NCBI GenBank assembly: GCA_002869885.2 | Contig: NEWR02000008.1 | Location: forward strand, 52,174-116,173 | Source: Nitrospira sp. CG24C | GTDB lineage: Bacteria; Nitrospirota; Nitrospiria; Nitrospirales; Nitrospiraceae | DNA: 64,000 bases | Reading direction: 5' to 3' | Shown here: piece after piece, positions 24,811 to 32,702 of the stretch | Layout: each line of letters starts with the position of its first letter | Position numbering within the stretch: position 1 is the first letter of the stretch | Made by a program: the position numbers and the translations under genes | Notes under the pieces: model-generated | The model's database searches: none | Told to the model about the DNA's origin: nothing | What the model saw: the letters and a program-made list of their open reading frames with translations, nothing else

Positions 24811-26238
24811 TCATGCTGCAGAGAACTGCTCAGAGACCCGCAGCCCCTGGGCCTTCGACACAAACCCTTTCCGTTTCATCTTCTCGATGAGTGTGGTGCG
24901 GTTCACCTGGAGCAACTGAGCCGCCTTACTCGTAATCCCATTGGCCTGGCGAAGCGCGTCCACAATCAACCGGTTCTCGAGCTGTTCAATCTCTCGCGGC
25001 AAATTCACCCCCTGGTCGCTGAAGTTGATGAAGTGCGCTGCAGTCTGTTCCGCGGCGACCGGAGAGCGCCTGATGCGTTCTGGAAGATCAGCGGCTTCGA
25101 TTGTCCCTGAGCGGCTCAGCACCGCGAAGCGCTCGACCATATTTTCTAATTCTCGAATATTCCCCGGCCAGTGATATTCCATCAAACGGGCCATCGCGTC
25201 CGGGGAACAGCCTGTCATCTCAGTCGGCTTGCCATGATTCAACTTCGCAAGAAAATGGTTCACCAATTGCGGGATATCGCTTCTGCGCTCCCTCAGAGGT
25301 GGAATGGTGACAGGAATCACATTCAGACGATAGTACAGATCTTCCCGGAAACGCTTCTGCCGGACGGCCTCCTCCAAATCTTGATTGGTGGCGGCGACGA
25401 CACGGACATCCACGTCGATCGTTTTCGTACCCCCTACTCGTTCGAACGAACGCTCTTGGAGGACGCGAAGCAGTTTCACTTGCAGCCCGAGGCTCAACTC
25501 GCCGATTTCGTCGAGAAAGATCGTTCCACCGTGCGCCGATTCAAAGCGCCCGATGCGCGTTTGAACTGCGCCGGTAAACGCTCCCTTCTCGTGCCCAAAC
25601 AACTCAGACTCGAGTAGGTTCTCAGGAATGGCGCCACAGTTGACCGGGATGAGCGGACGATCTTTACGCGCGCTGTTAAAATGCAGCATCCGCGCGACCA
25701 ACTCCTTGCCTGTTCCACTCTCCCCCTGGATCAAGACCGTGCTGCCGTGATCTGCAACCTTTGTCACAAACTCAAGGACCTGCCGGATCGGTTCGCTGGT
25801 GCCGACGAACTGCTCCATTTGATATCGGTCACGGACAGATTTTCGAGACGACAGCGTGCTCTGCCTGCGGCGATAGGCCTCCAGCGCCCTATTGATGGTA
25901 ATCGTAAAGACCTCGTTGTCGAACGGTTTTGTCAAGAAGTCGAAAGCGCCGGCCTTCATGGCCTTGACCGCACAGTCGATTGAGCCGTAACCGGTCATCA
26001 CAATCCCAATCACCTTGGAATCGATCTGGTGGATGCGCTCCAGAACGGCCAGTCCATCGATATCGGGCAGCTTTAGATCAGTCATCAGCACATGAACGGG
26101 AATCTCTTTGGCCACGCGAATGGCCTCCAGTCCGCTCCCGACAATCGTCGCCTCATGACCTGCTTGAGAGAACAGCCTCCGGAGCAGGTCCTGCAGGCTT
26201 TCATCATCTTCGACCACAAGAATCGATACCGTACTCAT
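24811..26238 (-). CDS. Sigma-54 dependent response regulator, FleQ/FlrA-like HTH
   Basis: 475 aa from ATG 26238 (GAGGGG upstream; open frame further upstream has no support). Receiver at ~5-120 with acceptor D in LMTDLKLPDIDG, and TKPF. AAA+ domain at ~140-370 with GESGTGKE, GAFTGA, FLDEIGELS and FREDLYYRLNVIPV. The C-terminal helix-turn-helix KAAQLLQVNRTTLIEKMKRK closely resembles the FleQ/FlrA recognition helix. Unlike classical FleQ it has an intact receiver. It lies upstream of, and on the same strand as, the flagellar regulators, so it could be the top-level flagellar activator (inference). Confidence 0.9.
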   Translation of the reverse strand: MSTVSILVVEDDESLQDLLRRLFSQAGHEATIVGSGLEAIRVAKEIPVHVLMTDLKLPDIDGLAVLERIHQIDSKVIGIVMTGYGSIDCAVKAMKAGAFDFLTKPFDNEVFTITINRALEAYRRRQSTLSSRKSVRDRYQMEQFVGTSEPIRQVLEFVTKVADHGSTVLIQGESGTGKELVARMLHFNSARKDRPLIPVNCGAIPENLLESELFGHEKGAFTGAVQTRIGRFESAHGGTIFLDEIGELSLGLQVKLLRVLQERSFERVGGTKTIDVDVRVVAATNQDLEEAVRQKRFREDLYYRLNVIPVTIPPLRERRSDIPQLVNHFLAKLNHGKPTEMTGCSPDAMARLMEYHWPGNIRELENMVERFAVLSRSGTIEAADLPERIRRSPVAAEQTAAHFINFSDQGVNLPREIEQLENRLIVDALRQANGITSKAAQLLQVNRTTLIEKMKRKGFVSKAQGLRVSEQFSAA

Positions 26239-26407
26239 ACTGGTATTCCCCTCGCTTTCTTTCTTGCTGTCATAAAATTTACGCAGTGCATCAATACTAA
26301 GCGTAGAAGAAATTTTCATATTCGAAAGTGCGTAATGGCCCTTATCAAGAATGAGTTTCAGCCATATAATGATGGAGCCCATAGATCCTATATGTAATTG
26401 ACATACA

Positions 26408-26426
26408 GTCTATTCAGCTCTATTCG
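26408..26426. promoter_or_regulatory. Shared 19-bp motif upstream of response regulator gene, copy 1
   Basis: GTCTATTCAGCTCTATTCG is identical to 27477-27495. It contains a direct repeat, CTATTC, ten bases apart. It lies ~170 bp upstream of the activator gene starting at 26238. A common operator is possible. Confidence 0.45.
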
Positions 26427-26549
26427 TATGGTCTTTGGCAGTGGAGTGAGCTGTTGCGGGGAAGCATGCCAACACGCCTTCAAGTGAAAGCGTCTATCTT
26501 TCTTAGAATGCCGCGGCTAGAGGGAGGGAAACAAGCCAGTTGCGAAGGG

Positions 26550-27269
26550 TTACTGCGATTTCACGGGGAGCTTATAGGTCGGCAGCAAAGATTGGAGACC
26601 TGATCGTTTTTCCGAAGGCGAATCGCGGACGAAAAAAGCTGCAGCTTGAGCGCGCCTGGTCACTTTCATCTTCTGAAAAATAAACCGGATATAGTTCTTC
26701 ACAGTCTTATCGCTCAGTTCGAGCGATACACCGATCTCCTTATTCGTTTTCCCCTCGGCTACGAGCGCGAGGACACGCTGCTGCTGAGAGGAAAGGGTCG
26801 CCCGCTGAGGCTCTGATGCCTTCTCCTTCTGCTGCTGCATCCTGGTGAGAAGCGGCTGTGTAATGGCCGGATCGAGGATCGACTGCCCCTGGGCGACGGC
26901 ATGAATCGCTCGCGCTAATGCGTCGCCATTTATTTGCTTCAACAGATAACCGGACGCCCCCCCGACGACCGCGGCATGCACCGCGTCATTATCCTCATAG
27001 GAAGAGAGAAAGAGCACCTTCGTGCCGGGGCAGGAATTCCTGATCGCACGGCAGGCATCCACTCCGCTACCACCAGGCAAGCGGACGTCCATCAGAACCA
27101 CATCCGGCTGAAGGCGGCAGGACTCGCCTACAGCATCCTCGACGGTAGCCGCTTCGCCGACCACAGTGATATCGTCCTGGCGACTCAGCATCGTCTGCAA
27201 TCCCTCTCGAACAATTTCATGATCGTCTACGATTAACACGCTGATTGGTTTTATGCTAGGCCGAACCAA
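26550..27269 (-). CDS. NarL/LuxR-family response regulator
   Basis: 239 aa from TTG 27269, which has AAGGAGGAG just upstream; an in-frame start at 27404 has no such site. Receiver domain (~5-120): DDHEIVREGLQTML, acceptor D in VVLMDVRLPGGSG, and K in GYLLKQINGDAL. C-terminal LuxR helix-turn-helix at ~165-225: LSSQQQRVLALVAEGKTNKE IGVSLELSDKTVKNYIRFIF. No partner kinase lies nearby. It may belong with the flagellar regulators through the shared 19-bp motif. Confidence 0.92.
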   Translation of the reverse strand: MVRPSIKPISVLIVDDHEIVREGLQTMLSRQDDITVVGEAATVEDAVGESCRLQPDVVLMDVRLPGGSGVDACRAIRNSCPGTKVLFLSSYEDNDAVHAAVVGGASGYLLKQINGDALARAIHAVAQGQSILDPAITQPLLTRMQQQKEKASEPQRATLSSQQQRVLALVAEGKTNKEIGVSLELSDKTVKNYIRFIFQKMKVTRRAQAAAFFVRDSPSEKRSGLQSLLPTYKLPVKSQ

Positions 27270-27476
27270 GAGGCTCCTCCTTCGTGGAAGGATCTGATGA
27301 TCTGTCGATCTTATACGAGTTCTTTTGGGTCTATGCGTCTGACCATGCGGCAGGAGAATATGCAGGCTCCGCATGAAGGAGAGAGTGAAAGAGCCGTCAT
27401 ACACATCTAGTCCCAGGATTCGACTGCCTCGTCATTGCAGAGGAATCATAATGCTACTTGCGATACTTAGCAATGC

Positions 27477-27495
27477 GTCTATTCAGCTCTATTCG
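27477..27495. promoter_or_regulatory. Shared 19-bp motif upstream of response regulator gene, copy 2
   Basis: Exact copy of the 26408-26426 motif, here ~208 bp upstream of the NarL-type gene start at 27269. Confidence 0.45.
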
Positions 27496-27676
27496 AGTCA
27501 GCCATAGAGACAGGAATAGAATTAACCTCTTCCGTAATGACTGACATCCAATAGATTACGTATATTCACTCTCACTCGCAGAATAGCCTTTCGCGACAGG
27601 CGAGGCTGTCAGGAAACGCGCGACGGCCTCAAACCTGAAGTGTTCGGATCTTCGAACTCAGCACTTCGAGTGGCGC

Positions 27677-27757
27677 CTGTCTTTCTGGTTCATCTGGTCT
27701 GTCTCATCTGCTTGGGTGAATGAAACTAACCAGACAGACCAGACCAACCAGATAGAC
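27677..27757. repeat. Palindromic repeat family A, copy 4 (gap 27270-27930)
   Basis: GGTGAATGAAACTAACCAGA holds the family A core, with TCTGGTTCATCTGGTCTG and CAGACCAACCAGATAGAC arms. It lies in the ~660-bp divergent gap between the NarL-type gene and the HDOD gene. The rest holds the 19-bp motif and a CACGCCTCACGTTTCACGG tract (repeat family D) at about 27895-27917. Confidence 0.75.
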
Positions 27758-27930
27758 GCTTCGCCTCCGGGTTAAGGTTCCGAGCTATTCTACCGACAAG
27801 AGCTTGTACGGGGAGCCTGTCTGACATTGCCGTGCGTAACGAGGCGAAGGAGGTGCGGCAAGATGCGAGGCCTCAGGCCCAAGGCTGACCCTCGTTTCAC
27901 GCCTCACGTTTCACGGTTCTTGGGAGCAAC

Positions 27931-28800
27931 GTGGATACAGCCATACGTCACCCGCACGATGTTGGAATGATTGCGCAGCTCGAACAAACTTTAGTTGAAC
28001 GGATCGACAAGCATCGGATCGAGCTACCTGTACTTCCGCAAGTTGCTGGCCGGGTCATGGCCCTGGCCAATGACCCATCAGCAGATGCGGTCCGCCTGTC
28101 TGCCCTCATTCACCAGGACCAGGCATTGGCGGCACATGTTCTGAGAATAGCCAACTCGCCCGCCTACATGCCGCGGACTCCGATTGCCTCGCTCCAACAT
28201 GCCGTCGCCATGCTTGGCATGAGTCAGCTATCGGAAATCGCTGTTACGGTTTCTCTGAAGAGTGTGGCAGTCAAGATTCCCGGATACGAAGCGGACATCC
28301 AGCAACTCTGGCGGCATGCGCTGGCCAGCGGGGCCTACGCGAAAGAGATCGCGCGCATGCGCCGGTACAATGTGGAAAGCGCGTACCTCTGTGGGCTCCT
28401 GCACGCGGCTGGAAAACCGGTTGTACTACAAGCCGTCACGTCCATTGCCGCAGAAATGCATATCGTGCTCGAGCCCAGCACTGTGCATGCCTTCCTCGAC
28501 GGCTATCATCCCCATGTGGGTAGTTTGATTGCAATTGAATGGGCTTTGCCTCCACAGGTCGCTGAGGCCATCTCCTATTATCGGATCTATGAACAGGCGT
28601 CCGCTCATAAGCAGGAAGTGATGATGACCTGCCTGGCTGACCGGCTGGCGACCTTCATACTCGTTCCCGATTCATTCGACGACAACACGTTTCGCGAGCA
28701 CACGGTCTTTGCCGATCTCAACCTCTACCCCAACGATATTGATTCATTACTCAGCCTGAAAGAGAAAGTGCTCAATCTCGTAGACACGATGGCGCAATGA
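27931..28800 (+). CDS. HDOD-domain protein
   Basis: 289 aa, GTG start with GGGAG upstream. The HDOD domain spans about residues 25-225: IELPVLPQVAGRVMALANDP, IHQDQALAAHVLRIANSPAY and ASLQHAVAMLGMSQLSEIAV. The metal-binding HD residues of true HD-GYP enzymes are not apparent, as usual for HDOD, a signalling module often found near motility genes. It overlaps the next gene by 4 bp (ATGA), so the two are translated together although their roles seem unrelated. Confidence 0.9.
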   Translation: MDTAIRHPHDVGMIAQLEQTLVERIDKHRIELPVLPQVAGRVMALANDPSADAVRLSALIHQDQALAAHVLRIANSPAYMPRTPIASLQHAVAMLGMSQLSEIAVTVSLKSVAVKIPGYEADIQQLWRHALASGAYAKEIARMRRYNVESAYLCGLLHAAGKPVVLQAVTSIAAEMHIVLEPSTVHAFLDGYHPHVGSLIAIEWALPPQVAEAISYYRIYEQASAHKQEVMMTCLADRLATFILVPDSFDDNTFREHTVFADLNLYPNDIDSLLSLKEKVLNLVDTMAQ

Positions 28801-30212
28801 GTACCCTACTTCGCTATGACATTATCGTAATCGGGAGCGGCCCAGCCGGCCAAAAGGCTGCCATCCAAGGCGCCAAAGCGGGCAAACACGTGGCCATGAT
28901 CGAACGTGAACCGGGCGTCGGTGGGGGCTGTGTGTATCGAGGAACGATTCCAAGCAAAACACTCCGCGAGAGCGCGGTGCAAGCGGATCGGATGAAACAA
29001 TCCTCACCTATGCTGGACAGGCAAGCCCCCGCCAACATCATGGTCTCTACCCTGATGCGTCGATTGGATGAAGTCGTCACAGCCCATGGCGACTATATGA
29101 TGAATCAGCTGACACGTAATGGCATCACCTTGTTCCACGGCCGAGCCCAATTTCTCAGCGACAGCCTGATCGAGATGCTCACGGTCGATGGCATCAAACA
29201 AACACTCACCGCCGACACGATCGTCATTGCCACAGGATCCAGACCCCGCGCACCGGTCGAAATACCGATCGATCATGAACATATTCTCGACAGCGACTCA
29301 ATTCTCTCGATGATCTATCTGCCACGCTCCCTGACCGTGCTAGGCGGAGGCATCATTGCATTGGAATATGCGTCGATTTTCGCCGCACTCGGCGTGCAGG
29401 TCACCATCATCGATCGGTCCGATCGCCCGCTTCAGTTTTTCGATGCAGAACTTGTCCAAACATTTGTGCAAAGCTTTGAAGAAAAAGGCGGCTGTTATTG
29501 TGGGGGACAATCCATCAAAGAGGTTCGGTGGGATGGCATCTCTCAGGTCGTAGCGACACTCCAAAACGGGCAGGTATTCACGAGCGATAAGATGCTCGTG
29601 GCCTTGGGACGGCAGGCAAATATCGAAGACCTCAATCTCAGCGCTGCAGGCTTGACCGTCACCGAAAAGGGAACCCTGGGTGTCAACGAACATTGCCAGA
29701 CGGCTATTTCACATATTTACGGCGTCGGCGATCTGATCGGCCCCCCTGGTCTGGCCTCCTCCGCCATGGAGCAGGGCCGGCGTGCCGTATGCCATGCCTT
29801 GGGTCTCCCTGAAGGACAGTCAGCCGACATCATTCCTGTCGGGGTGTACACCATCCCAGAGATGGCCAGCATCGGGCTCGATGAAGCAGCGGCTCGGAAA
29901 CGCTATCGAGAGGTCATGATTGGCAGAGCGAAGTTCAGCGAAATAGCCCGCGGCCAGATCTCGGATATTCGCAACGGTTTACTGAAGATGGTGGCCGATC
30001 CGACAGGCGAACGCCTCCTGGGCGTCCAAATTGTCGGAGAAGGTGCGACGGAACTGATCCATCTCGGTCAGATGGCGCTTCAGCATGCGGCCACAGTCGA
30101 TTCATTCGTTGAAAATATCTTCAACTTTCCGACGCTGGCTGAAACCTACCGTGTCGCAGCCCTTGATATCGTGGGTCAACGCCAAAAACGTCTGGCCTCG
30201 GCAGCCGCATAA
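28797..30212 (+). CDS. sthA: SthA, soluble pyridine nucleotide transhydrogenase
   Basis: 471 aa flavoprotein disulfide-reductase fold. FAD-binding YDIIVIGSGPAGQKAAIQGA, NAD-binding LTVLGGGIIALEYASIF, then GVGDLIGPPGLASSAMEQGR and a C-terminal dimerisation domain. The redox motif is GGGCVYRGTIPSKTLRE: the second cysteine of the lipoamide-dehydrogenase CxxxxC is Thr, the hallmark of SthA/UdhA. It would move reducing equivalents between NADPH and NAD+ in the cytoplasm. Coupled to the HDOD gene. Confidence 0.92.
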   Translation: MSTLLRYDIIVIGSGPAGQKAAIQGAKAGKHVAMIEREPGVGGGCVYRGTIPSKTLRESAVQADRMKQSSPMLDRQAPANIMVSTLMRRLDEVVTAHGDYMMNQLTRNGITLFHGRAQFLSDSLIEMLTVDGIKQTLTADTIVIATGSRPRAPVEIPIDHEHILDSDSILSMIYLPRSLTVLGGGIIALEYASIFAALGVQVTIIDRSDRPLQFFDAELVQTFVQSFEEKGGCYCGGQSIKEVRWDGISQVVATLQNGQVFTSDKMLVALGRQANIEDLNLSAAGLTVTEKGTLGVNEHCQTAISHIYGVGDLIGPPGLASSAMEQGRRAVCHALGLPEGQSADIIPVGVYTIPEMASIGLDEAAARKRYREVMIGRAKFSEIARGQISDIRNGLLKMVADPTGERLLGVQIVGEGATELIHLGQMALQHAATVDSFVENIFNFPTLAETYRVAALDIVGQRQKRLASAAA

Positions 30213-30290
30213 AACCCGCGCGACTGGCGGGAAAAGCGAGACGCGACGGCTTGAGGCTCGAAGTTCGAGGTTTCTGGAACTTCGAATACT

Positions 30291-30893
30291 TCAGCCTTCG
30301 GACTTCTCACTTTGGCCTTCGTGGCGTGCCGACAATCCCACGGCAAAAAAACGTTCGTCAATCACGCCAAGAATATGCCCTTGAAGCTCGTCACGATACG
30401 GCGCGAAGCTCTCATCGTGGAGATACCGATTGATCGTGGGGGGCAGCCGCCGCCGCCAGGCCTGAGCCGCCTGTCTCGCGCCGTCGGCAACTGGTCCTCC
30501 CTGTATAAGTATGGTACGGACTTCATGCTCGAAAAACCCCACATGGACTTCTTCATCTTTCAAGATCGAGCTCAGATCAGGCCGCAAACCGACTAACAGC
30601 CTTGCGAACTCTAATCCCACCGTTTCGTACCCGTAGAGATGCACCGCAAGAACCCTCCATTGACTGGGCATACGAGGGAGAGCCGTCTTACCGTGTGAAT
30701 TCATACCCAGCAGCATCTCAAACTGTTTGAGATGCTGCGCCTCTTCTTCCTCATGGCGACGCAAGAACTGCAGCACCCCAGACGGAACGTCCTGCGCCTG
30801 CGCAGCGCGTACCGCCCACAAGGCCATAGCCTCCGCCTTGAGGAATTGTTCCAGAATCGCCCGTTCACAGGAAGAAGGAAGCGGATGAGTCAT
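30291..30893 (-). CDS. Ferritin-like diiron protein
   Basis: 200 aa, four-helix pattern. Candidate metal ligands recur at helix spacing: E21 in FLKAEAMALWAVRAA, the acidic cluster HEEEEAQHLKQFEML, then YGYETVGLEFARLL and ILKDEEVHVGFFEHEVR. This is the E / ExxH / E / ExxH pattern of ferritin-like or rubrerythrin-type proteins. No signal peptide, so cytoplasmic. The exact substrate is unknown. It converges on sthA. Confidence 0.7.
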   Translation of the reverse strand: MTHPLPSSCERAILEQFLKAEAMALWAVRAAQAQDVPSGVLQFLRRHEEEEAQHLKQFEMLLGMNSHGKTALPRMPSQWRVLAVHLYGYETVGLEFARLLVGLRPDLSSILKDEEVHVGFFEHEVRTILIQGGPVADGARQAAQAWRRRLPPTINRYLHDESFAPYRDELQGHILGVIDERFFAVGLSARHEGQSEKSEG

Positions 30894-30944
30894 GCGCTGA
30901 GTCTACTAGAACGATGGGGCAGAACCAATAAGCCTGGAACAGGC

Positions 30945-31056
30945 TTGGTCAATCTGGTTTGTTTAGTTCATCTGGTCTGCCTGGTTTTTTTGTTGAACGA
31001 AACTAACCAGATGAGCCAAATCAACCAAATAAACAAAACAAACCAGATCAACCAGC
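30945..31056. repeat. Palindromic repeat family A, copy 5 (upstream of tRNA)
   Basis: GTTGAACGAAACTAACCAGA is the same core as copy 1. Arms TCTGGTTTGTTTAGTTCATC and CCAAATAAACAAAACAAACC are the longest of the family here. It lies between the ferritin-like gene and the tRNA. Confidence 0.8.
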
Positions 31057-31135
31057 CCGTTCTCACGGGCTTTCGCGGGCTAGACAGTCTCCAAACCATT
31101 CCTGTATTCTATCGGGATTGCGTACCATCCTTTCT

Positions 31136-31211
31136 GGCGGTGTAGCTCAGTTGGTAGAGCAGCGGACTCATAAGCCGCGGGTCTCCCGTTCAATCCGGGA
31201 CACCGCCACCA
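31136..31211 (+). tRNA. tRNA with CAT anticodon (Met elongator or Ile2)
   Basis: 76 nt including encoded CCA. Acceptor GGCGGTG/CACCGCC is perfect; D-arm GCTCAGTTGGTAGAGC; anticodon loop CTCATAA gives CAT; T-arm TCCCGTTCAATCCGGGA. Not the initiator type. The anticodon stem GCGGA/GCCGC has an A31-G39 mismatch at its base next to the loop. Confidence 0.92.
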
Positions 31212-31271
31212 AACCCACCTTGATTAACCCGCCGACTCCATGGGTTTCGACACGAACCGCCATGAATAGCG

Positions 31272-31457
31272 TCACTGCCCGCAGCACCCGCCTGAAAATA
31301 TTTTCCGCTGTTGAGAGACACTCCAGCAGCGTTCGCAGAACTCAATGGTTGAATGGGTCATCCCATCGATAGATGTGATTCGGTGCTGGGCCATCGTTCC
31401 ACAGTCAGAACAGACACCCGCGAGTCGAATATCTGCCTTACGCTCTCGGGTCAGCAT
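31272..31457 (-). CDS. Small zinc-ribbon protein
   Basis: 61 aa from ATG 31457. It carries CSDCG and, 26 residues later, CERCW, the spacing of a four-cysteine zinc ribbon; two more cysteines lie near the end (GGCCGQ). It overlaps the preceding gene by 20 bp. It may be a separate gene, or the displaced end of the upstream gene, which itself ends near a CNRC pair. No known family recognised. Confidence 0.5.
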   Translation of the reverse strand: MLTRERKADIRLAGVCSDCGTMAQHRITSIDGMTHSTIEFCERCWSVSQQRKIFSGGCCGQ

Positions 31458-31686
31458 ATGACACAACCTTTGTGTTCGGACGAACGCATCGATTGCAGAC
31501 AGCTGACATGAACTCCTGCCCGCCTTTGAGACTCACCAGGTTTCGCCACAACCGAGTCGAAAGCGGCTCCGCCTTGGCTCGGTATAAGTCCCATTGCATC
31601 TTACGTAACTGTCCATTTAATGAATCCACCGTTCGTTCCAAGTCACCGAGCCGCTCTGTTCTAAAGGATCTTCCTGCTGTGAGCAT
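31438..31686 (-). CDS. Small hypothetical protein
   Basis: 82 aa from ATG 31686, with AGGGAGGG upstream. A helical N-terminal half (LGDLERTVDSLNGQLRKMQW) suggests a coiled coil; CNRC lies close to the C-terminus. The ribosome binding site is good, but I recognise no family. It is followed in another frame by the zinc-ribbon gene. Confidence 0.5.
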   Translation of the reverse strand: MLTAGRSFRTERLGDLERTVDSLNGQLRKMQWDLYRAKAEPLSTRLWRNLVSLKGGQEFMSAVCNRCVRPNTKVVSYADPRA

Positions 31687-31715
31687 CACGCCCTCCCTTC
31701 TTTCATTAAATAGAA

Positions 31716-31779
31716 TGCTGAGTTTTGAGTGAGTCCCAGTAACTCAGAACCCAGAACTCCTAACTCAGAACTTCTTCAC
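31716..31779. repeat. Palindromic repeat family C, copy 2 (downstream of repressor)
   Basis: ATGCTGAGTTTTGAGTGAGT and AACTCAGAACCCAGAACTCC with TAACTCAGAACTTCTTCAC form the arms, matching copy 1. It lies directly 3' of the LexA/CI-like gene. Confidence 0.7.
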
Positions 31780-32324
31780 TAGACCGTACAATGCCGAATC
31801 ACGCCGATGAGAATGCCTTCGATATGAAACGTATCTGACGGTTTCACGATGATCGGCTGCATTGCCGCGTTCGCAGGATGCAGCTCAATGTGCGAATCCT
31901 TTTTGAAATAGGTCTTGATCGTCGCATCATGATTGACCAGCGCAACGATGGTCTGCCCGTTTCTGGCGGTCTCCTGTTTCCGCACCACCACCAGGTCGCC
32001 GGGAAGAATGCCGTCATCTTTCATGGATTCCCCTTTGACGCGGAGGGCAAACGTCTTTCCACCGCGTAACATGCTGGGCGGCACATCGGTCAACTCGCTT
32101 TGCTGCACCGGTTCGATCGGTGAGCCGGCTGCCACCATCCCCGCCATGGGAATTTCAGATGATCGCCCCAACTGGGCCAACATAACCTGAACCATTCCGG
32201 GAATGCGGCGCATCCCCGCTTCGTAACGAGCAACCGATACGCGCGTGGTCCTCAACGCATCAGCCAATTGCTGTTGCGTCAGTCCTAGTTGTTCTCGCAC
32301 TCGTTTAAGATCCGCCGGCTTCAT
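31779..32324 (-). CDS. LexA/CI-like repressor (Xre HTH plus S24 peptidase)
   Basis: 181 aa. The N-terminal domain (~1-55) is an Xre-type helix-turn-helix (REQLGLTQQQLADALRTTRV), not the winged helix of classical LexA. Residues ~60-181 are an S24 peptidase: cleavage site AAGSPIEP, nucleophile Ser in VKGESMKDDGILPGD, and Lys in NHDATIKTYFKKD. It should self-cleave when RecA is activated, so it may act as the SOS repressor or as a phage-derived CI regulator. A perfect palindrome ends 2 bp before its ATG, which suggests autorepression. Confidence 0.88.
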   Translation of the reverse strand: MKPADLKRVREQLGLTQQQLADALRTTRVSVARYEAGMRRIPGMVQVMLAQLGRSSEIPMAGMVAAGSPIEPVQQSELTDVPPSMLRGGKTFALRVKGESMKDDGILPGDLVVVRKQETARNGQTIVALVNHDATIKTYFKKDSHIELHPANAAMQPIIVKPSDTFHIEGILIGVIRHCTV

Positions 32325-32326
32325 GA

Positions 32327-32343
32327 TGTAACCAATGGTTACA
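32327..32343. promoter_or_regulatory. Probable operator of the LexA/CI-like repressor
   Basis: TGTAACCAATGGTTACA is a perfect palindrome (TGTAACC-AAT-GGTTACA) lying 2 bp upstream of the repressor start codon. Size, symmetry and position fit an autoregulatory site covering the translation start region. Confidence 0.65.
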
Positions 32344-32702
32344 TACGCTGCAACAGGCTGTCAAGCCCCAGTATTGGGACTCCTAATATTGGAGCGGAAA
32401 CCCCAATCTACGAGAGGGTCTGTGCATAACTTGAGTGCGAACAACGCTCCCAGTAACGAGATTCAGAATTACGATGCAGGAAACACCTGTATTTAACTAA
32501 GATTTGTTGTTTCTGCCTTATTTCCTTAGAAGCACCACCATATCTTGTGGTGTGGAGACTTGTGGGGCCAATGCTTACATTTTAGGCAAAGACGTATTTG
32601 AGGCAGGAAAATACCCACTATTTCGATGGCGGAATGATCTTATGAACAGACTTATCCACAGAAGCTGGGGAGAGGGTTTTGTGAATATTTCGCTTGACCT
32701 TT
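32344..32702. other. 359-bp gap with no gene recognised
   Basis: AT-richer than its surroundings. It holds the spaced words CCCCAGTATTGGGA and CTAATATTGG near 32365-32395 and a short hairpin CACCAC-8-GTGGTG at 32533-32552. An open frame at 32504-32770 overlaps the end of modC on the other strand and is not credible. Confidence 0.4.

Noticed and set aside
5924..31056. Family A repeats considered as a CRISPR array
   Set aside because: Copies are single, kilobases apart, palindromic, variable in length and without spacers or cas genes.
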